A program made the translations under genes and the position numbers. Below the pieces are notes generated by a model that was not told the DNA's origin, searched no databases, and worked only from the letters and a program-made list of their open reading frames with translations. From contig CALELJ010000178.1 of assembly GCA_937902445.1 (NCBI GenBank), positions 1-18,656 on the forward strand: DNA of 18,656 nt. The letters are read 5' to 3'. Origin of the DNA: an uncultured Treponema sp. GTDB lineage: Bacteria > Spirochaetota > Spirochaetia > Treponematales > Treponemataceae. Positions 1 through 7,138 of this stretch are shown piece after piece. Numbering within the stretch: the first letter of the stretch is position 1; every line of letters begins with the position of its first letter.

Positions 1-2
1 AC

Positions 3-1685
3 AGCTATATATCTGTTATTACAGCAGATCAGAGTGATATACTTGCTAACCTAAGAAGAATAGAATATATATCAGTTGCTATATCTTTGTTACTCTTTGT
101 AGTATTTGGAGTCGTATCAGTTATTATTGCAGGTAAGCTGTCGAAACCACTCAAGACTATTGTTGAGACCAATGACAAGCTTGCAGCAGGTAATATTTCA
201 GATTCTGATTTTGAGGCACAATCTAAGATTAAAGAGATTAACTCATTGATTAAGTCTACACACAAGTTGCGTAGCAGTCTTCAGGAAACTATTAACAATG
301 TTAAGACCTCTGCAGAATCACTTACCAATGCGATTACAGATGTCAATGAGAAGATTGAGACCAATACAGAAAGTGTCGGACAAATCAATCTGGCTATGAG
401 TGAAGTAGCTCAGACTTCACAGTATGTTGCAAAATCATCAACAGACCTTACAGAAAGAGTCATTAATCTTGGCGAACATATTACAGAGCTTGACGAGAAT
501 GTTAAGGTGTTACAGGAAGCGAGCAAAGCAATTGAGAAGGCTAACAAATCAGCTATTGTATGTATGAACAGCGTTATCGAATCTTCAGACAACTCTGTTA
601 AGACAGTTGATTCGATAGCACAGGGAATTATTGATACCAATGAAGCTGTCAAAGAGATTCAGCAGTGTGTTGTTATTATCAATGGTGTGTTATCACAGAC
701 AAAGCTTCTTGCATTGAATGCATCTATTGAGGCAGCAAGAGCTGGTGAAGCTGGAAAGGGATTTGCAGTAGTTGCTGAGAATATTCAGAAGCTTGCAGAA
801 TCATCAACTGAAAATGTAAGCCAGATTATTGATATTATCGCCAATGTAACAAAATTATCTGAGGAATCAGTTAAGGTAGCTGAAGGTGTTAAGGCACTTA
901 TTGATGAGGAGCAGAGCAATGTAATGGATGCGAAGAATCAGTTTGAGGTTCTGTCAGAGTCTGTTGATTCAAGTGTCAGAGAGATTGAATCTATATCTCA
1001 GAAGACTAGAAAGCTTGAGAAGATTAAAGCTGAGTTCAATACAGCAACTGGAAAAACAATTGCAGAAAATATTGCAGGTGTTAAGAACCGCAATCCTGAA
1101 ATCCTCCGTCCAATTGAAAATCCATTCAGCGACAACGGTGGTATCGCAATCCTCTTTGGTAACCTTGCTCCAAACGGAACAGTCGTTAAGCGTTCTGCCT
1201 GTGCAAAGGAACTTATGCTCCATACAGGCCCTGCACGTGTTTTCAACGATGAATCAGAAGCAATGGAAGCCGTACAGCAGGCTAAGATCAAGGCCGGCGA
1301 TGTTGTTGTAATCCGCTACGAAGGTCCAAAGGGTGGTCCTGGTATGCGCGAAATGCTTGCAGTAACAGCAGCTCTTGCAGGTCAGGGACTGGACAAGGAA
1401 GTTGCCCTCATTACTGACGGACGCTTCTCTGGTGCAACACGCGGTGCTTCATTGGGACACTGTTCTCCGGAAGCAGCTGTCGGAGGACCTATCGCTTTGG
1501 TTGAAGAAGGCGACATGATCACTCTCGATATCAACAACTACAAGATTCACCTTGATGTTAGCGATGAAGTTCTTGCACAGCGCAAGGCAAAATGGGTATG
1601 CCCGGAACCAAAAGTAAAGACAGGCTACCTTGCCCGCTACGCAAAGCTAGTTAGTAGTGCAGATAAGGGAGCTATACTCCAGTAG
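3..1685 (+). CDS. Chimeric ORF: methyl-accepting chemotaxis protein (5' part) fused to IlvD C-terminus (3' part), 5'-truncated
   Basis: The frame is open from base 3, so the start lies outside the window. An internal TTG at 87 is inside the membrane helix and is not the real start. Bases 60-134 encode a hydrophobic TM helix, followed by a HAMP-like linker (KLSKPLKTIVETNDKLAAG) and a long coiled-coil signalling domain. The receptor tip, at about 700-800, reads LLALNASIEAARAGEAGKGF, the CheA/CheW-binding hairpin of MCPs; the usual QTN before it is QTK. At about 1035-1041 the sequence becomes the last ~215 residues of dihydroxy-acid dehydratase, starting near TATGKTIAENIAGV. The MCP lacks its final return helix, and the IlvD part lacks the N-terminal two thirds with the Fe-S cysteines. 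Glu codons switch from mainly GAG to almost only GAA at the junction. A working fusion is very unlikely; an assembly chimera or recombination scar is preferred. Confidence 0.8.
   Translation, partial: SYISVITADQSDILANLRRIEYISVAISLLLFVVFGVVSVIIAGKLSKPLKTIVETNDKLAAGNISDSDFEAQSKIKEINSLIKSTHKLRSSLQETINNVKTSAESLTNAITDVNEKIETNTESVGQINLAMSEVAQTSQYVAKSSTDLTERVINLGEHITELDENVKVLQEASKAIEKANKSAIVCMNSVIESSDNSVKTVDSIAQGIIDTNEAVKEIQQCVVIINGVLSQTKLLALNASIEAARAGEAGKGFAVVAENIQKLAESSTENVSQIIDIIANVTKLSEESVKVAEGVKALIDEEQSNVMDAKNQFEVLSESVDSSVREIESISQKTRKLEKIKAEFNTATGKTIAENIAGVKNRNPEILRPIENPFSDNGGIAILFGNLAPNGTVVKRSACAKELMLHTGPARVFNDESEAMEAVQQAKIKAGDVVVIRYEGPKGGPGMREMLAVTAALAGQGLDKEVALITDGRFSGATRGASLGHCSPEAAVGGPIALVEEGDMITLDINNYKIHLDVSDEVLAQRKAKWVCPEPKVKTGYLARYAKLVSSADKGAILQ
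1038..1685 (+). pseudogene. ilvD: ilvD 3' fragment (dihydroxy-acid dehydratase C-terminal domain)
   Basis: This part of the chimeric frame carries typical IlvD C-terminal motifs: IRPIENPFSDNGGIAILFGNLAP-like sequence at the start, then KRSACA, YEGPKGGPGMREML, LITDGRFSGATRGASLGH and SPEAAVGGPIAL. IlvD dehydrates 2,3-dihydroxy-3-methylbutanoate and its pentanoate homologue to 2-oxo acids in Val/Ile/Leu synthesis, using an Fe-S cluster whose cysteines lie in the missing N-terminal part. Codon use (GAA, AAC, CGC, CTT/CTC) matches the downstream genes, so this half is native and the upstream MCP is the foreign half. ilvB lies about 1.4 kb downstream, which supports a branched-chain amino-acid locus. 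The last 13 codons (1647-1685: CTA, AGT AGT, GGA, ATA) look different from the rest and are partly repeated at 1779-1804. Confidence 0.85.
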
Positions 1686-1804
1686 GTGGTTCGCGAGTTT
1701 TGCTGTTTTTTGCGTAAGCAAAAATGGGAACCTCTTGCGACCAAAGCAAAACTCGGTAAGCAGGCGTTAGCCTGCGACCAGATAAGGGTGCTATCTTACA
1801 GTAA
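1660..1804. repeat. Imperfect direct repeat of the ilvD tail flanking a 119-bp hairpin-rich segment
   Basis: The ilvD end at 1660-1685 and the sequence at 1779-1804 align as a ~25-bp direct repeat (cagataaggg, then gctat, then cagta). The copies lie 119 bp apart. Both can be read as D-K-G-A-I-L-Q-stop. Each difference within those codons is synonymous (GGA/GGT, ATA/ATC, CTC/TTA, TAG/TAA). The second copy is in another frame relative to ilvD and is cut off upstream by a stop at 1757. It therefore looks like a displaced original or alternative 3' end of ilvD. Confidence 0.6.
1694..1775. repeat. Nested hairpin cluster between ilvD and mntP
   Basis: Three perfect inverted repeats are visible. 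The outer pair cgagttttgct (1694-1704) / agcaaaactcg (1745-1755) encloses a hairpin tttttgc-gtaa-gcaaaaa (1707-1724). Next to it is gcaggc-gtta-gcctgc (1760-1775). The short sequence tgcgacca also occurs twice, at about 1735 and 1773. The segment fills the space between the two copies of the ilvD tail, so it may be a small inserted element. It may also act as a transcript end; no plain U-tract follows it. Confidence 0.55.
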
Positions 1805-1822
1805 AAAAAGAGTAATCGCAGG

Positions 1823-1870
1823 CTTCGACTCCGCTCAGCCATCCTGTAGGATTCCTGAGCGGAGTCGAAG
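1823..1870. repeat. Palindromic intergenic repeat (perfect 16-bp arms)
   Basis: The left arm cttcgactccgctcag (1823-1838) and right arm ctgagcggagtcgaag (1855-1870) are perfect reverse complements. The 16-nt loop itself contains a small stem (atcct-gt-aggat). The core CTTCGAC..CGCTCAG recurs in the inverted repeats at 16450-16470 and 16568-16587, so it belongs to a family dispersed in this genome. It ends 27 bp before the mntP start and may modify transcription there or end the ilvD message. Confidence 0.75.
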
Positions 1871-1897
1871 GATCTTGCTTATTTTACTTTTAGATTT

Positions 1898-2485
1898 ATG
1901 AATTTATTATTTTTTATAAACAGTGTCCTGTTAGGTGTAGGCCTTGCGATGGATGCCTTTTCCGTTTCCATTGCCAACGGTCTACATGAACCTGAAATGA
2001 AGCATGTAAAGATGTGCTGTGTTTCAGGAACCTATGCTTTCTTTCAGTTTGCAATGCCAATGGCAGGCTGGATATGTGTCCACACCATCGTTGAGTATTT
2101 CACTTCATTTCAGAAATTTATTCCGTGGATTGCACTTGTTCTTCTCCTGTATATCGGCGGAAAGATGATCTATGAGAATTTAAGGGGAGGCGAGGACAGC
2201 GACAGTGGTTCCGCCTGTAAACTTACCTTTGGCATTCTTATGGTCCAGGGAATTGCAACCAGCATTGACGCCCTTTCCGTCGGCTTTACCATTGCAGAAT
2301 ATAGTCTTGGACTTGCCCTCACAGCCGGAATCATAATCGCTGCCGTTACTTTCGCCATCTCTTTTGCGGGACTTGTAATCGGCAAAAAGGCTGGCGGCCG
2401 ATTTACTGACAAAGCTGAAATTCTGGGCGGAATCATCCTCATCGGCATTGGAATCGAGATTTTCATTAATGGCTTGTTTTTTTGA
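1898..2485 (+). CDS. mntP: Manganese efflux pump MntP
   Basis: The 195-residue protein is almost entirely hydrophobic, with about six membrane helices, and matches the MntP/YebN (former DUF204) family in length. Two internally repeated signatures are present: LAMDAFSVSIANG (Asp19) and ATSIDALSVGF (Asp124). In E. coli MntP the equivalent aspartates in helices 1 and 4 are needed for Mn2+ export. The protein should sit in the inner membrane and remove excess Mn2+. I see no clear Shine-Dalgarno before the ATG, and a palindromic repeat ends 27 bp upstream. I found no yybP-ykoY Mn2+ riboswitch in the 212-bp leader, although one often precedes mntP elsewhere. The next gene follows after 57 bp with its own ribosome-binding site. 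Confidence 0.92.
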   Translation: MNLLFFINSVLLGVGLAMDAFSVSIANGLHEPEMKHVKMCCVSGTYAFFQFAMPMAGWICVHTIVEYFTSFQKFIPWIALVLLLYIGGKMIYENLRGGEDSDSGSACKLTFGILMVQGIATSIDALSVGFTIAEYSLGLALTAGIIIAAVTFAISFAGLVIGKKAGGRFTDKAEILGGIILIGIGIEIFINGLFF

Positions 2486-2542
2486 TTTTTTGCATTAAAT
2501 TTTTTCTTGAGAGGGTAAGACTTTTTTACAGGAGAAAATCAG

Positions 2543-2959
2543 ATGAAAAAAATTCTTATGGCGGCATTTGTTGCTCTCGGTATGATTTTTGGAGCAGCTG
2601 CACAGGAAGTTGATCTTACAGATGTTTCAAAGACAATCAAGTTTCCTGAGGATTTTAACTTGGGAAAATGGTATGACGCAAAATGGGATGCATACTGGGA
2701 ACTGGAAAGCGACAACATCAGTCTCTACAAGGGAGATGCAAAGATTGTTTCTTTTGCCGGAAAAATCAAGAACTGGAATATGTCGGTAAGTACAAGAGGT
2801 CTTGAAATCTCTTTTGATTGTGATGCCACAAGCAGATCCTACAAATTGACAAAGCCTCTTGCAGCCAGTTCTGATCTTGAGCTTGAGGTAGAACGCCATG
2901 ATGTTCCGTCTACGGACGCCAATAAAAAATGGAAGACTACAATCCTTCGCCAGCAGTAA
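2543..2959 (+). CDS. Small secreted protein of unknown function
   Basis: This 138-residue protein has a clear Sec signal peptide: MKK, a hydrophobic core, then GAAAQ with likely cleavage after the last Ala near residue 20. The mature part is ~118 residues, rich in Lys, Asp, Trp and Ser, with no cysteine pair or membrane helix that would suggest an anchor, so it should be periplasmic or released. Alternating short hydrophobic stretches suggest a beta-rich fold. I do not recognise a family. The start is supported by an aggaga Shine-Dalgarno about 6 bases upstream. It is followed by a strong intrinsic terminator, so it ends a transcription unit. Confidence 0.8.
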   Translation: MKKILMAAFVALGMIFGAAAQEVDLTDVSKTIKFPEDFNLGKWYDAKWDAYWELESDNISLYKGDAKIVSFAGKIKNWNMSVSTRGLEISFDCDATSRSYKLTKPLAASSDLELEVERHDVPSTDANKKWKTTILRQQ

Positions 2960-2981
2960 AAACTGACTGAATGCGGCCGGA

Positions 2982-3011
2982 GCCCTTTCCTTTTATGGAA
3001 GGGGCTTTTTT
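2982..3011 (+). terminator. Intrinsic (Rho-independent) terminator
   Basis: A 9-bp stem gccctttcc / ggaaggggc with one G-U pair and a 6-nt loop is followed directly by six T residues. It lies 22 bp after the stop of the small secreted protein gene and separates it from the ilvB promoter. Confidence 0.88.
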
Positions 3012-3057
3012 GTCTGCGTCATTGCCCCTGTCTGATACTGAATTGAATAAAAATGTT

Positions 3058-3087
3058 TTGCCGTGTATACTTTTGATTCTGTAATAT
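3058..3087 (+). promoter_or_regulatory. Probable sigma70-type promoter of the ilvB-pilZ-rlmM operon
   Basis: TTGCCG (3058-3063) and TAATAT (3082-3087) are separated by 18 bp. The predicted leader is ~27 nt, with an agagg Shine-Dalgarno at 3106-3110, 10 bases before the ilvB ATG. No attenuator or leucine-rich leader peptide is visible. Confidence 0.5.
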
Positions 3088-3120
3088 CATTAAAGAAATT
3101 TCAGCAGAGGTTAAAATCAT

Positions 3121-4857
3121 ATGAAGTTGAACGGTTCACAGATTGTAATGGAATGTCTTATAGAGCAGGGCGTTGATACAGTTTTCGGTTATCCGGGAGG
3201 CAACATTCTCAATGTTTACGATGAACTTTATAAATATTCGGATAAGATAACACACATTCTTACGGCCCATGAACAGGCTGCTGCCCATGCTGCTGACGGT
3301 TATGCAAGATCGACGGGCAAGGTAGGTGTCTGTATGGCAACTTCAGGTCCTGGAGCAACAAACCTTGTTACAGGTATTGCCACAGCCTATATGGATTCGA
3401 TTCCTATCGTTGCGATTACATGCAATGTTGCATCAAACCTTCTTGGAAAAGATACATTCCAGGAAATCGATATCAAGGGAGTTACAATCCCTATAACAAA
3501 GCATAACTTTCTTGTACGCAAGGCAGAGGACCTGGCTCCAACAATCCGTCAGGCATTCCTCATTGCAAAGAGCGGCCGTCCGGGTCCTGTCCTCATCGAT
3601 ATTCTCAAGGATGCAACTGCCCTCAATGTACAGCATGAATTTACTCCGCTTAAGAAAGCTGATGATAAAAAAATCATGGCTTCCCTTGATAAGAATCTTG
3701 GCCGCACTCTCATCGCAAACAAGCCTACAGACGCAGAAATAAAGGAAGCTGCTGAACTCATCAACAGCTGCAAGAAACCTATCATCTACGCAGGTGGCGG
3801 TATCGGCATGTCTGGCGCAGAAAAGGAACTTCTTGAACTTGCAGAAAAGAATTCTATTCCTGTAAGCGAAAGCCTTATGGCCCGTGCTTCATTCCCTGCA
3901 ACACATCCTCTTTGTACATGGATGGTCGGCATGCACGGAACAAAGGCAAGCAACATGGCAATTACAGAAGGTGATCTTATCATCGCCCTTGGTGCAAGAT
4001 TCAGCGACCGTGTTATCGGTGATCCTTCAAAGTTTGGTCTCAATGCAAAGGTTCTTCAGATAGACATCGACCCTGCTGAAATCAACAAGAACATTCCGGC
4101 TTTCAAGTCTGTTGTTGGCGACATCAAGTACATCCTTTCAAAACTCATTCCTCTCGTAAAGGAAAACAAGCGCAAGGAATGGGTAAGCCAGATTGCGGCA
4201 TGGAAAAAGGAATATCCTTCAATCTATGACAAGAATCCAAAGAACTCTGTAAATCCAAAGCATATCTGTGAAATCATCAACAAGGTTGCCGGTGAGAATA
4301 CTTTCATCACTACGGAAGTTGGACAGCATCAGATGTGGACAGCTCAGTTCTATCCATTTACAAAGCCAAGAACATTCCTTACATCAGGTGGTCTTGGAAC
4401 AATGGGTTACGGAACAGGTGCTGCTATGGGTGCTCAGATTGGTAATCCTAAGAAGCGCGTAGTTCACATTGCAGGCGACGGTTCATTCCGCATGAACTGC
4501 AACGAGCTTGCAACAATTTCACACTACAACCTTCCAATTGTAATCGTCATCTTCAACAACCATGCCCTCGGTAATGTCCGCATGTGGCAGCGTCTTTTCT
4601 ACGGAAAGAGATTCAGCCAGACAACATTGGACTTTGGTCCGGACTGGTGCAAGCTTGCCGATGCCTATGGAATCAAGGGATACAAGGCTGACAATGCAAA
4701 GGACTTTGAAAAGGTATTTGAAAAGGCATTCAAGGCTAAGGCTCCTGCAATCATCGATGTAGAAGTTGATATCGACGAAATGATTCTTCCAATGGTTCCG
4801 GGCGGAAAGCCAATCTACGATATGATCATGTCATTGAGTGAAGAGGTGATGAGCTGA
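3121..4857 (+). CDS. ilvB: Acetolactate synthase large (catalytic) subunit
   Basis: The 578-residue protein has the standard three-domain TPP enzyme layout. The N-terminal pyrimidine-binding domain carries the catalytic Glu51 in AHEQAAAHAADGYAR. A central FAD/structural domain follows (about 190-340). The C-terminal PP-binding domain has GDG at 452-454 and NN at 479-480, the TPP/Mg2+ motif. It condenses two pyruvates to acetolactate, or pyruvate with 2-oxobutyrate, as the first committed step of Val/Leu/Ile synthesis. The length is normal. The usual neighbour ilvN (regulatory ACT subunit) is not next to it; a PilZ gene overlaps the stop codon instead (TGATG). The regulatory subunit must be elsewhere or absent. 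Other TPP enzymes such as glyoxylate carboligase are possible but fit less well in an ilv locus. Confidence 0.93.
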   Translation: MKLNGSQIVMECLIEQGVDTVFGYPGGNILNVYDELYKYSDKITHILTAHEQAAAHAADGYARSTGKVGVCMATSGPGATNLVTGIATAYMDSIPIVAITCNVASNLLGKDTFQEIDIKGVTIPITKHNFLVRKAEDLAPTIRQAFLIAKSGRPGPVLIDILKDATALNVQHEFTPLKKADDKKIMASLDKNLGRTLIANKPTDAEIKEAAELINSCKKPIIYAGGGIGMSGAEKELLELAEKNSIPVSESLMARASFPATHPLCTWMVGMHGTKASNMAITEGDLIIALGARFSDRVIGDPSKFGLNAKVLQIDIDPAEINKNIPAFKSVVGDIKYILSKLIPLVKENKRKEWVSQIAAWKKEYPSIYDKNPKNSVNPKHICEIINKVAGENTFITTEVGQHQMWTAQFYPFTKPRTFLTSGGLGTMGYGTGAAMGAQIGNPKKRVVHIAGDGSFRMNCNELATISHYNLPIVIVIFNNHALGNVRMWQRLFYGKRFSQTTLDFGPDWCKLADAYGIKGYKADNAKDFEKVFEKAFKAKAPAIIDVEVDIDEMILPMVPGGKPIYDMIMSLSEEVMS

Positions 4858-5249
4858 TGAAGAAAGATCTCCGGGGGGAGGAGCGTTATTCTGAAATTGG
4901 TCGCGTAGAATGTGAGCAGATCAGTGCTCTACCCGGGGTATTGGATGATATCAGCATATCTGGATGTAGAATTCATTTTCCTTTGCCTGCGGAAGTTGAC
5001 AGGGAAAATGAATATACGGTTTTCATTCAGTTGTCGCGCCAGGATTTTCCTGACAAGCTTCACCTTCTTTGCCAGCCGCAATGGTCTGTTGTGAATGAAA
5101 AAGAAAGCCAGATGGAAATAGGTTTTGCATTTCTTCGTTCTCCGGATTCTCCAGAACTTGCAAGATTCATTGAGTCTATGAAAGAGAAGGAAGAGTCTGA
5201 CGACATTACAAGTCTTATCATTGAAGACGACACGGATTTCATTTCATGA
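4857..5249 (+). CDS. PilZ-domain protein (probable c-di-GMP receptor)
   Basis: The 130-residue single-domain protein shows both PilZ signature elements in order. The Arg motif is RGEER (R6-x-x-x-R10) and the second motif is DISISG (D31-x-S33-x-x-G36), the pair that grips c-di-GMP. A beta-barrel-like middle part follows, then an acidic C-terminal tail (EEDDITSLIIEDDTDF-like). No enzymatic domain or membrane helix is attached, so it probably acts as a soluble adaptor. Its ATG overlaps the ilvB stop by one base, with AGGTGA upstream, and its own stop overlaps the rlmM start (ATGA). Translation of the three genes is probably coupled. The target of the receptor cannot be read from the sequence. 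Confidence 0.85.
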   Translation: MKKDLRGEERYSEIGRVECEQISALPGVLDDISISGCRIHFPLPAEVDRENEYTVFIQLSRQDFPDKLHLLCQPQWSVVNEKESQMEIGFAFLRSPDSPELARFIESMKEKEESDDITSLIIEDDTDFIS

Positions 5250-6211
5250 GTTCAACTATCGAAAAAATTCCAGGGATTGCATTTCTCCCCTTCATCGACA
5301 TGAAGGAACTTCTCCTGAGTGAACTTAAAAATCGCTTTGGATATGACTGTTCCGATGCTGTTCATTATGGAGATCTTGTATATTTCCCGGGGTATAAAAA
5401 AGAAACAGGAATTCCTTACTGGGCACGTTGCGCAATGCTCGATCCTTTCATCGTTCATTTTGATTCCATTGGTGATGGTGCCGGTGAACTGAAAAAAATC
5501 CAGCGTTCCTGGGCTCCATACAGTTTCACAAGTTTTCGCCGTTCTGCATTGATTCAGGAAAAACTTCCATATGTGAATCTAAAGGCAAAAACTTTTCCCG
5601 CAAAAATTCCGTCTGGGGAAACGGGCCTATACACTTTGATTGATGACCACACAATGATTGCTTCTGCCGTGACGAATACTACGGTTCCGGCTGGACGCAT
5701 TGAATTCATTGAGGATCATGAAAATCCACCAAGTCGTGCATACCTTAAGATTCAGGAAAGCCTTAGTCTTGCGTCCCATTATTTTGGTGTCGAGATTCCT
5801 GGAAAAGGAAGCCGTTGTTTTGAAGCCGGAGCCTGTCCTGGTGGATGGACCTGGGTTCTTGTAGAGCAGGGTGCAGAGGTTTTTGCCGTCGACCGTGCAG
5901 AGCTTGCTCCTTCACTTATGAAAAATGATCTTGTAACTTTTCTTGCTCACGATGCCTTTACGTTGAAGCCGGAAGATCTTGGTGAATTCGACTGGGTCAT
6001 AAGCGATGTAATCTGCTATCCTGAGCGTCTTCTTGAATGGATAAAGATGTGGCTTTCAAGCGGAAAGACAAAGAAGATGATATGCACCATCAAGATGCAG
6101 GGTGAGATTAACTGGCCTCTCATAGCTGAATTCGAGGCCATCCCAGACAGCAGGATAGTTCACCTGAATTACAACAAGCATGAACTGACTTTCATGCATG
6201 TTGAAAAATAA
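5246..6211 (+). CDS. rlmM: RlmM-like / FtsJ-fold 2'-O-methyltransferase (23S rRNA)
   Basis: The 321-residue protein has an N-terminal region resembling the RlmM RNA-binding part and a C-terminal FtsJ-type Rossmann methyltransferase domain from about residue 160. The SAM motif reads FEAGACPGGWT (192-202). The K-D-K-E tetrad of 2'-O-ribose methyltransferases is complete: Lys168 (AYLK), Asp254 (ISD), Lys283 (TIK) and Glu313 (KHEL). E. coli RlmM (366 aa) methylates C2498 of 23S rRNA; this protein is slightly shorter. It is the last gene of the ilvB-pilZ-rlmM operon, overlapping pilZ by four bases. Its stop codon abuts the metA stop codon on the opposite strand, with no intervening terminator that I can see. 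The exact rRNA target is inferred from family resemblance. Confidence 0.8.
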   Translation: MSSTIEKIPGIAFLPFIDMKELLLSELKNRFGYDCSDAVHYGDLVYFPGYKKETGIPYWARCAMLDPFIVHFDSIGDGAGELKKIQRSWAPYSFTSFRRSALIQEKLPYVNLKAKTFPAKIPSGETGLYTLIDDHTMIASAVTNTTVPAGRIEFIEDHENPPSRAYLKIQESLSLASHYFGVEIPGKGSRCFEAGACPGGWTWVLVEQGAEVFAVDRAELAPSLMKNDLVTFLAHDAFTLKPEDLGEFDWVISDVICYPERLLEWIKMWLSSGKTKKMICTIKMQGEINWPLIAEFEAIPDSRIVHLNYNKHELTFMHVEK

Positions 6212-7132
6212 TCAGTTGTTGATTGAGTCCAGTCTGTACGGAGTTGCCTGGTAAACGTAATAGTTGAGCCAGTTGCTGTAGAACAGATGGGCTGTACTTC
6301 TCCATTTTGACACAATCGGTTTTTCCGGATTTTCATCAGTAAAATAATTTACTGGAAGCTGAGGATTTATTCCTTTGTCCAGATCGCGCTTGTATTCATT
6401 GGCAAGGGTTTCTGGATCGTATTCAAGATGACCAGTCATGAAAATGCTTCTGTTGTCCTTTGATTTTGCAAGTGTGAGTCCTGTGTCCTTAGAAAAGGCA
6501 AGAAGCTCAAGCTTGTCGTCTGCAAGAACGTCTTCCGTTTTGATGAAGGTATATCTTGATGTCGGCACCGGGAACCAGTCGTCAAAGCCGCGCATCAAAG
6601 GTTCCTTTGGATTTAAAAGTTTTGAATAGAAAATCCCCGAATACTTTTTCTCCACGACATGCTTGTCTATTCCGTGCAGATGGTAAAGACCTGCCATGGC
6701 TCCCCAGCAGATGTAAAGGGTGCAGAATACATTTTCCTTTGCGTAATCCATGATCTTGCAAAGGTCGTTCCAGTAGTCAACTTCCTCAAAAGGGATCTGT
6801 TCAACAGGAGCACCTGTGACTATCATTCCGTCGAATTTAGTTTTGAAAAGATCTTCACTGCTGATGTAGAATTTATCAAGATGGCTCTGGTCAGTGTTTT
6901 TTGAAACGTGGCCTTCCATGTGGACAAGTGAAATGTCAATCTGCAGAGGTGTATTTGATAGAAGACGGAGCAACTGAGTCTCAGTAACTTCCTTTGTCGG
7001 CATGAGGTTTACGATAGCGATTTTTAGAGGTCGGATATCCTGCGATGCTGCACGTTCCTGGGTCATGACGAAAATGTTTTCGTTTTCAAGTGTTGAGCGT
7101 GCCGGTAAGTTTGAATCAATCTTAATTGGCAT
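6212..7132 (-). CDS. metA: Homoserine O-acetyltransferase (MetA family)
   Basis: The 306-residue protein matches MetA from its first residues (MPIKIDSNLPA, LENENIFVM). The catalytic set sits at canonical numbers: Cys142 (ICWGAMAG), His235 and Glu237 (GHLEYD). Residue 111, in TGAPVEQ, is Glu; published MetA work links Glu111 to acetyl-CoA and Gly111 to succinyl-CoA. I therefore predict an acetyltransferase, despite the common 'succinyltransferase' label. It activates homoserine for methionine synthesis in the cytoplasm. The frame stays open upstream to 7306, but that would overlap the divergent gene and add a non-family extension, so I chose the ATG at 7132. There is no Shine-Dalgarno; a -10-like TACAAT lies 6 bases upstream, which suggests a leaderless message. 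The 3' end abuts rlmM. Confidence 0.93.
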   Translation of the reverse strand: MPIKIDSNLPARSTLENENIFVMTQERAASQDIRPLKIAIVNLMPTKEVTETQLLRLLSNTPLQIDISLVHMEGHVSKNTDQSHLDKFYISSEDLFKTKFDGMIVTGAPVEQIPFEEVDYWNDLCKIMDYAKENVFCTLYICWGAMAGLYHLHGIDKHVVEKKYSGIFYSKLLNPKEPLMRGFDDWFPVPTSRYTFIKTEDVLADDKLELLAFSKDTGLTLAKSKDNRSIFMTGHLEYDPETLANEYKRDLDKGINPQLPVNYFTDENPEKPIVSKWRSTAHLFYSNWLNYYVYQATPYRLDSINN

Positions 7133-7138
7133 GGGGAT

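Noticed and set aside
1686..1897. yybP-ykoY Mn2+ riboswitch before mntP, or an integron attC site
   Set aside because: I could not find the conserved riboswitch core, and the gcgttagc loop does not fit the GTTRRRY core of attC sites.
1686..1901. A 71-codon open frame starting with GTG after ilvD
   Set aside because: It runs through the hairpin cluster, the copied ilvD tail and the palindrome, has no Shine-Dalgarno and no recognisable protein features.
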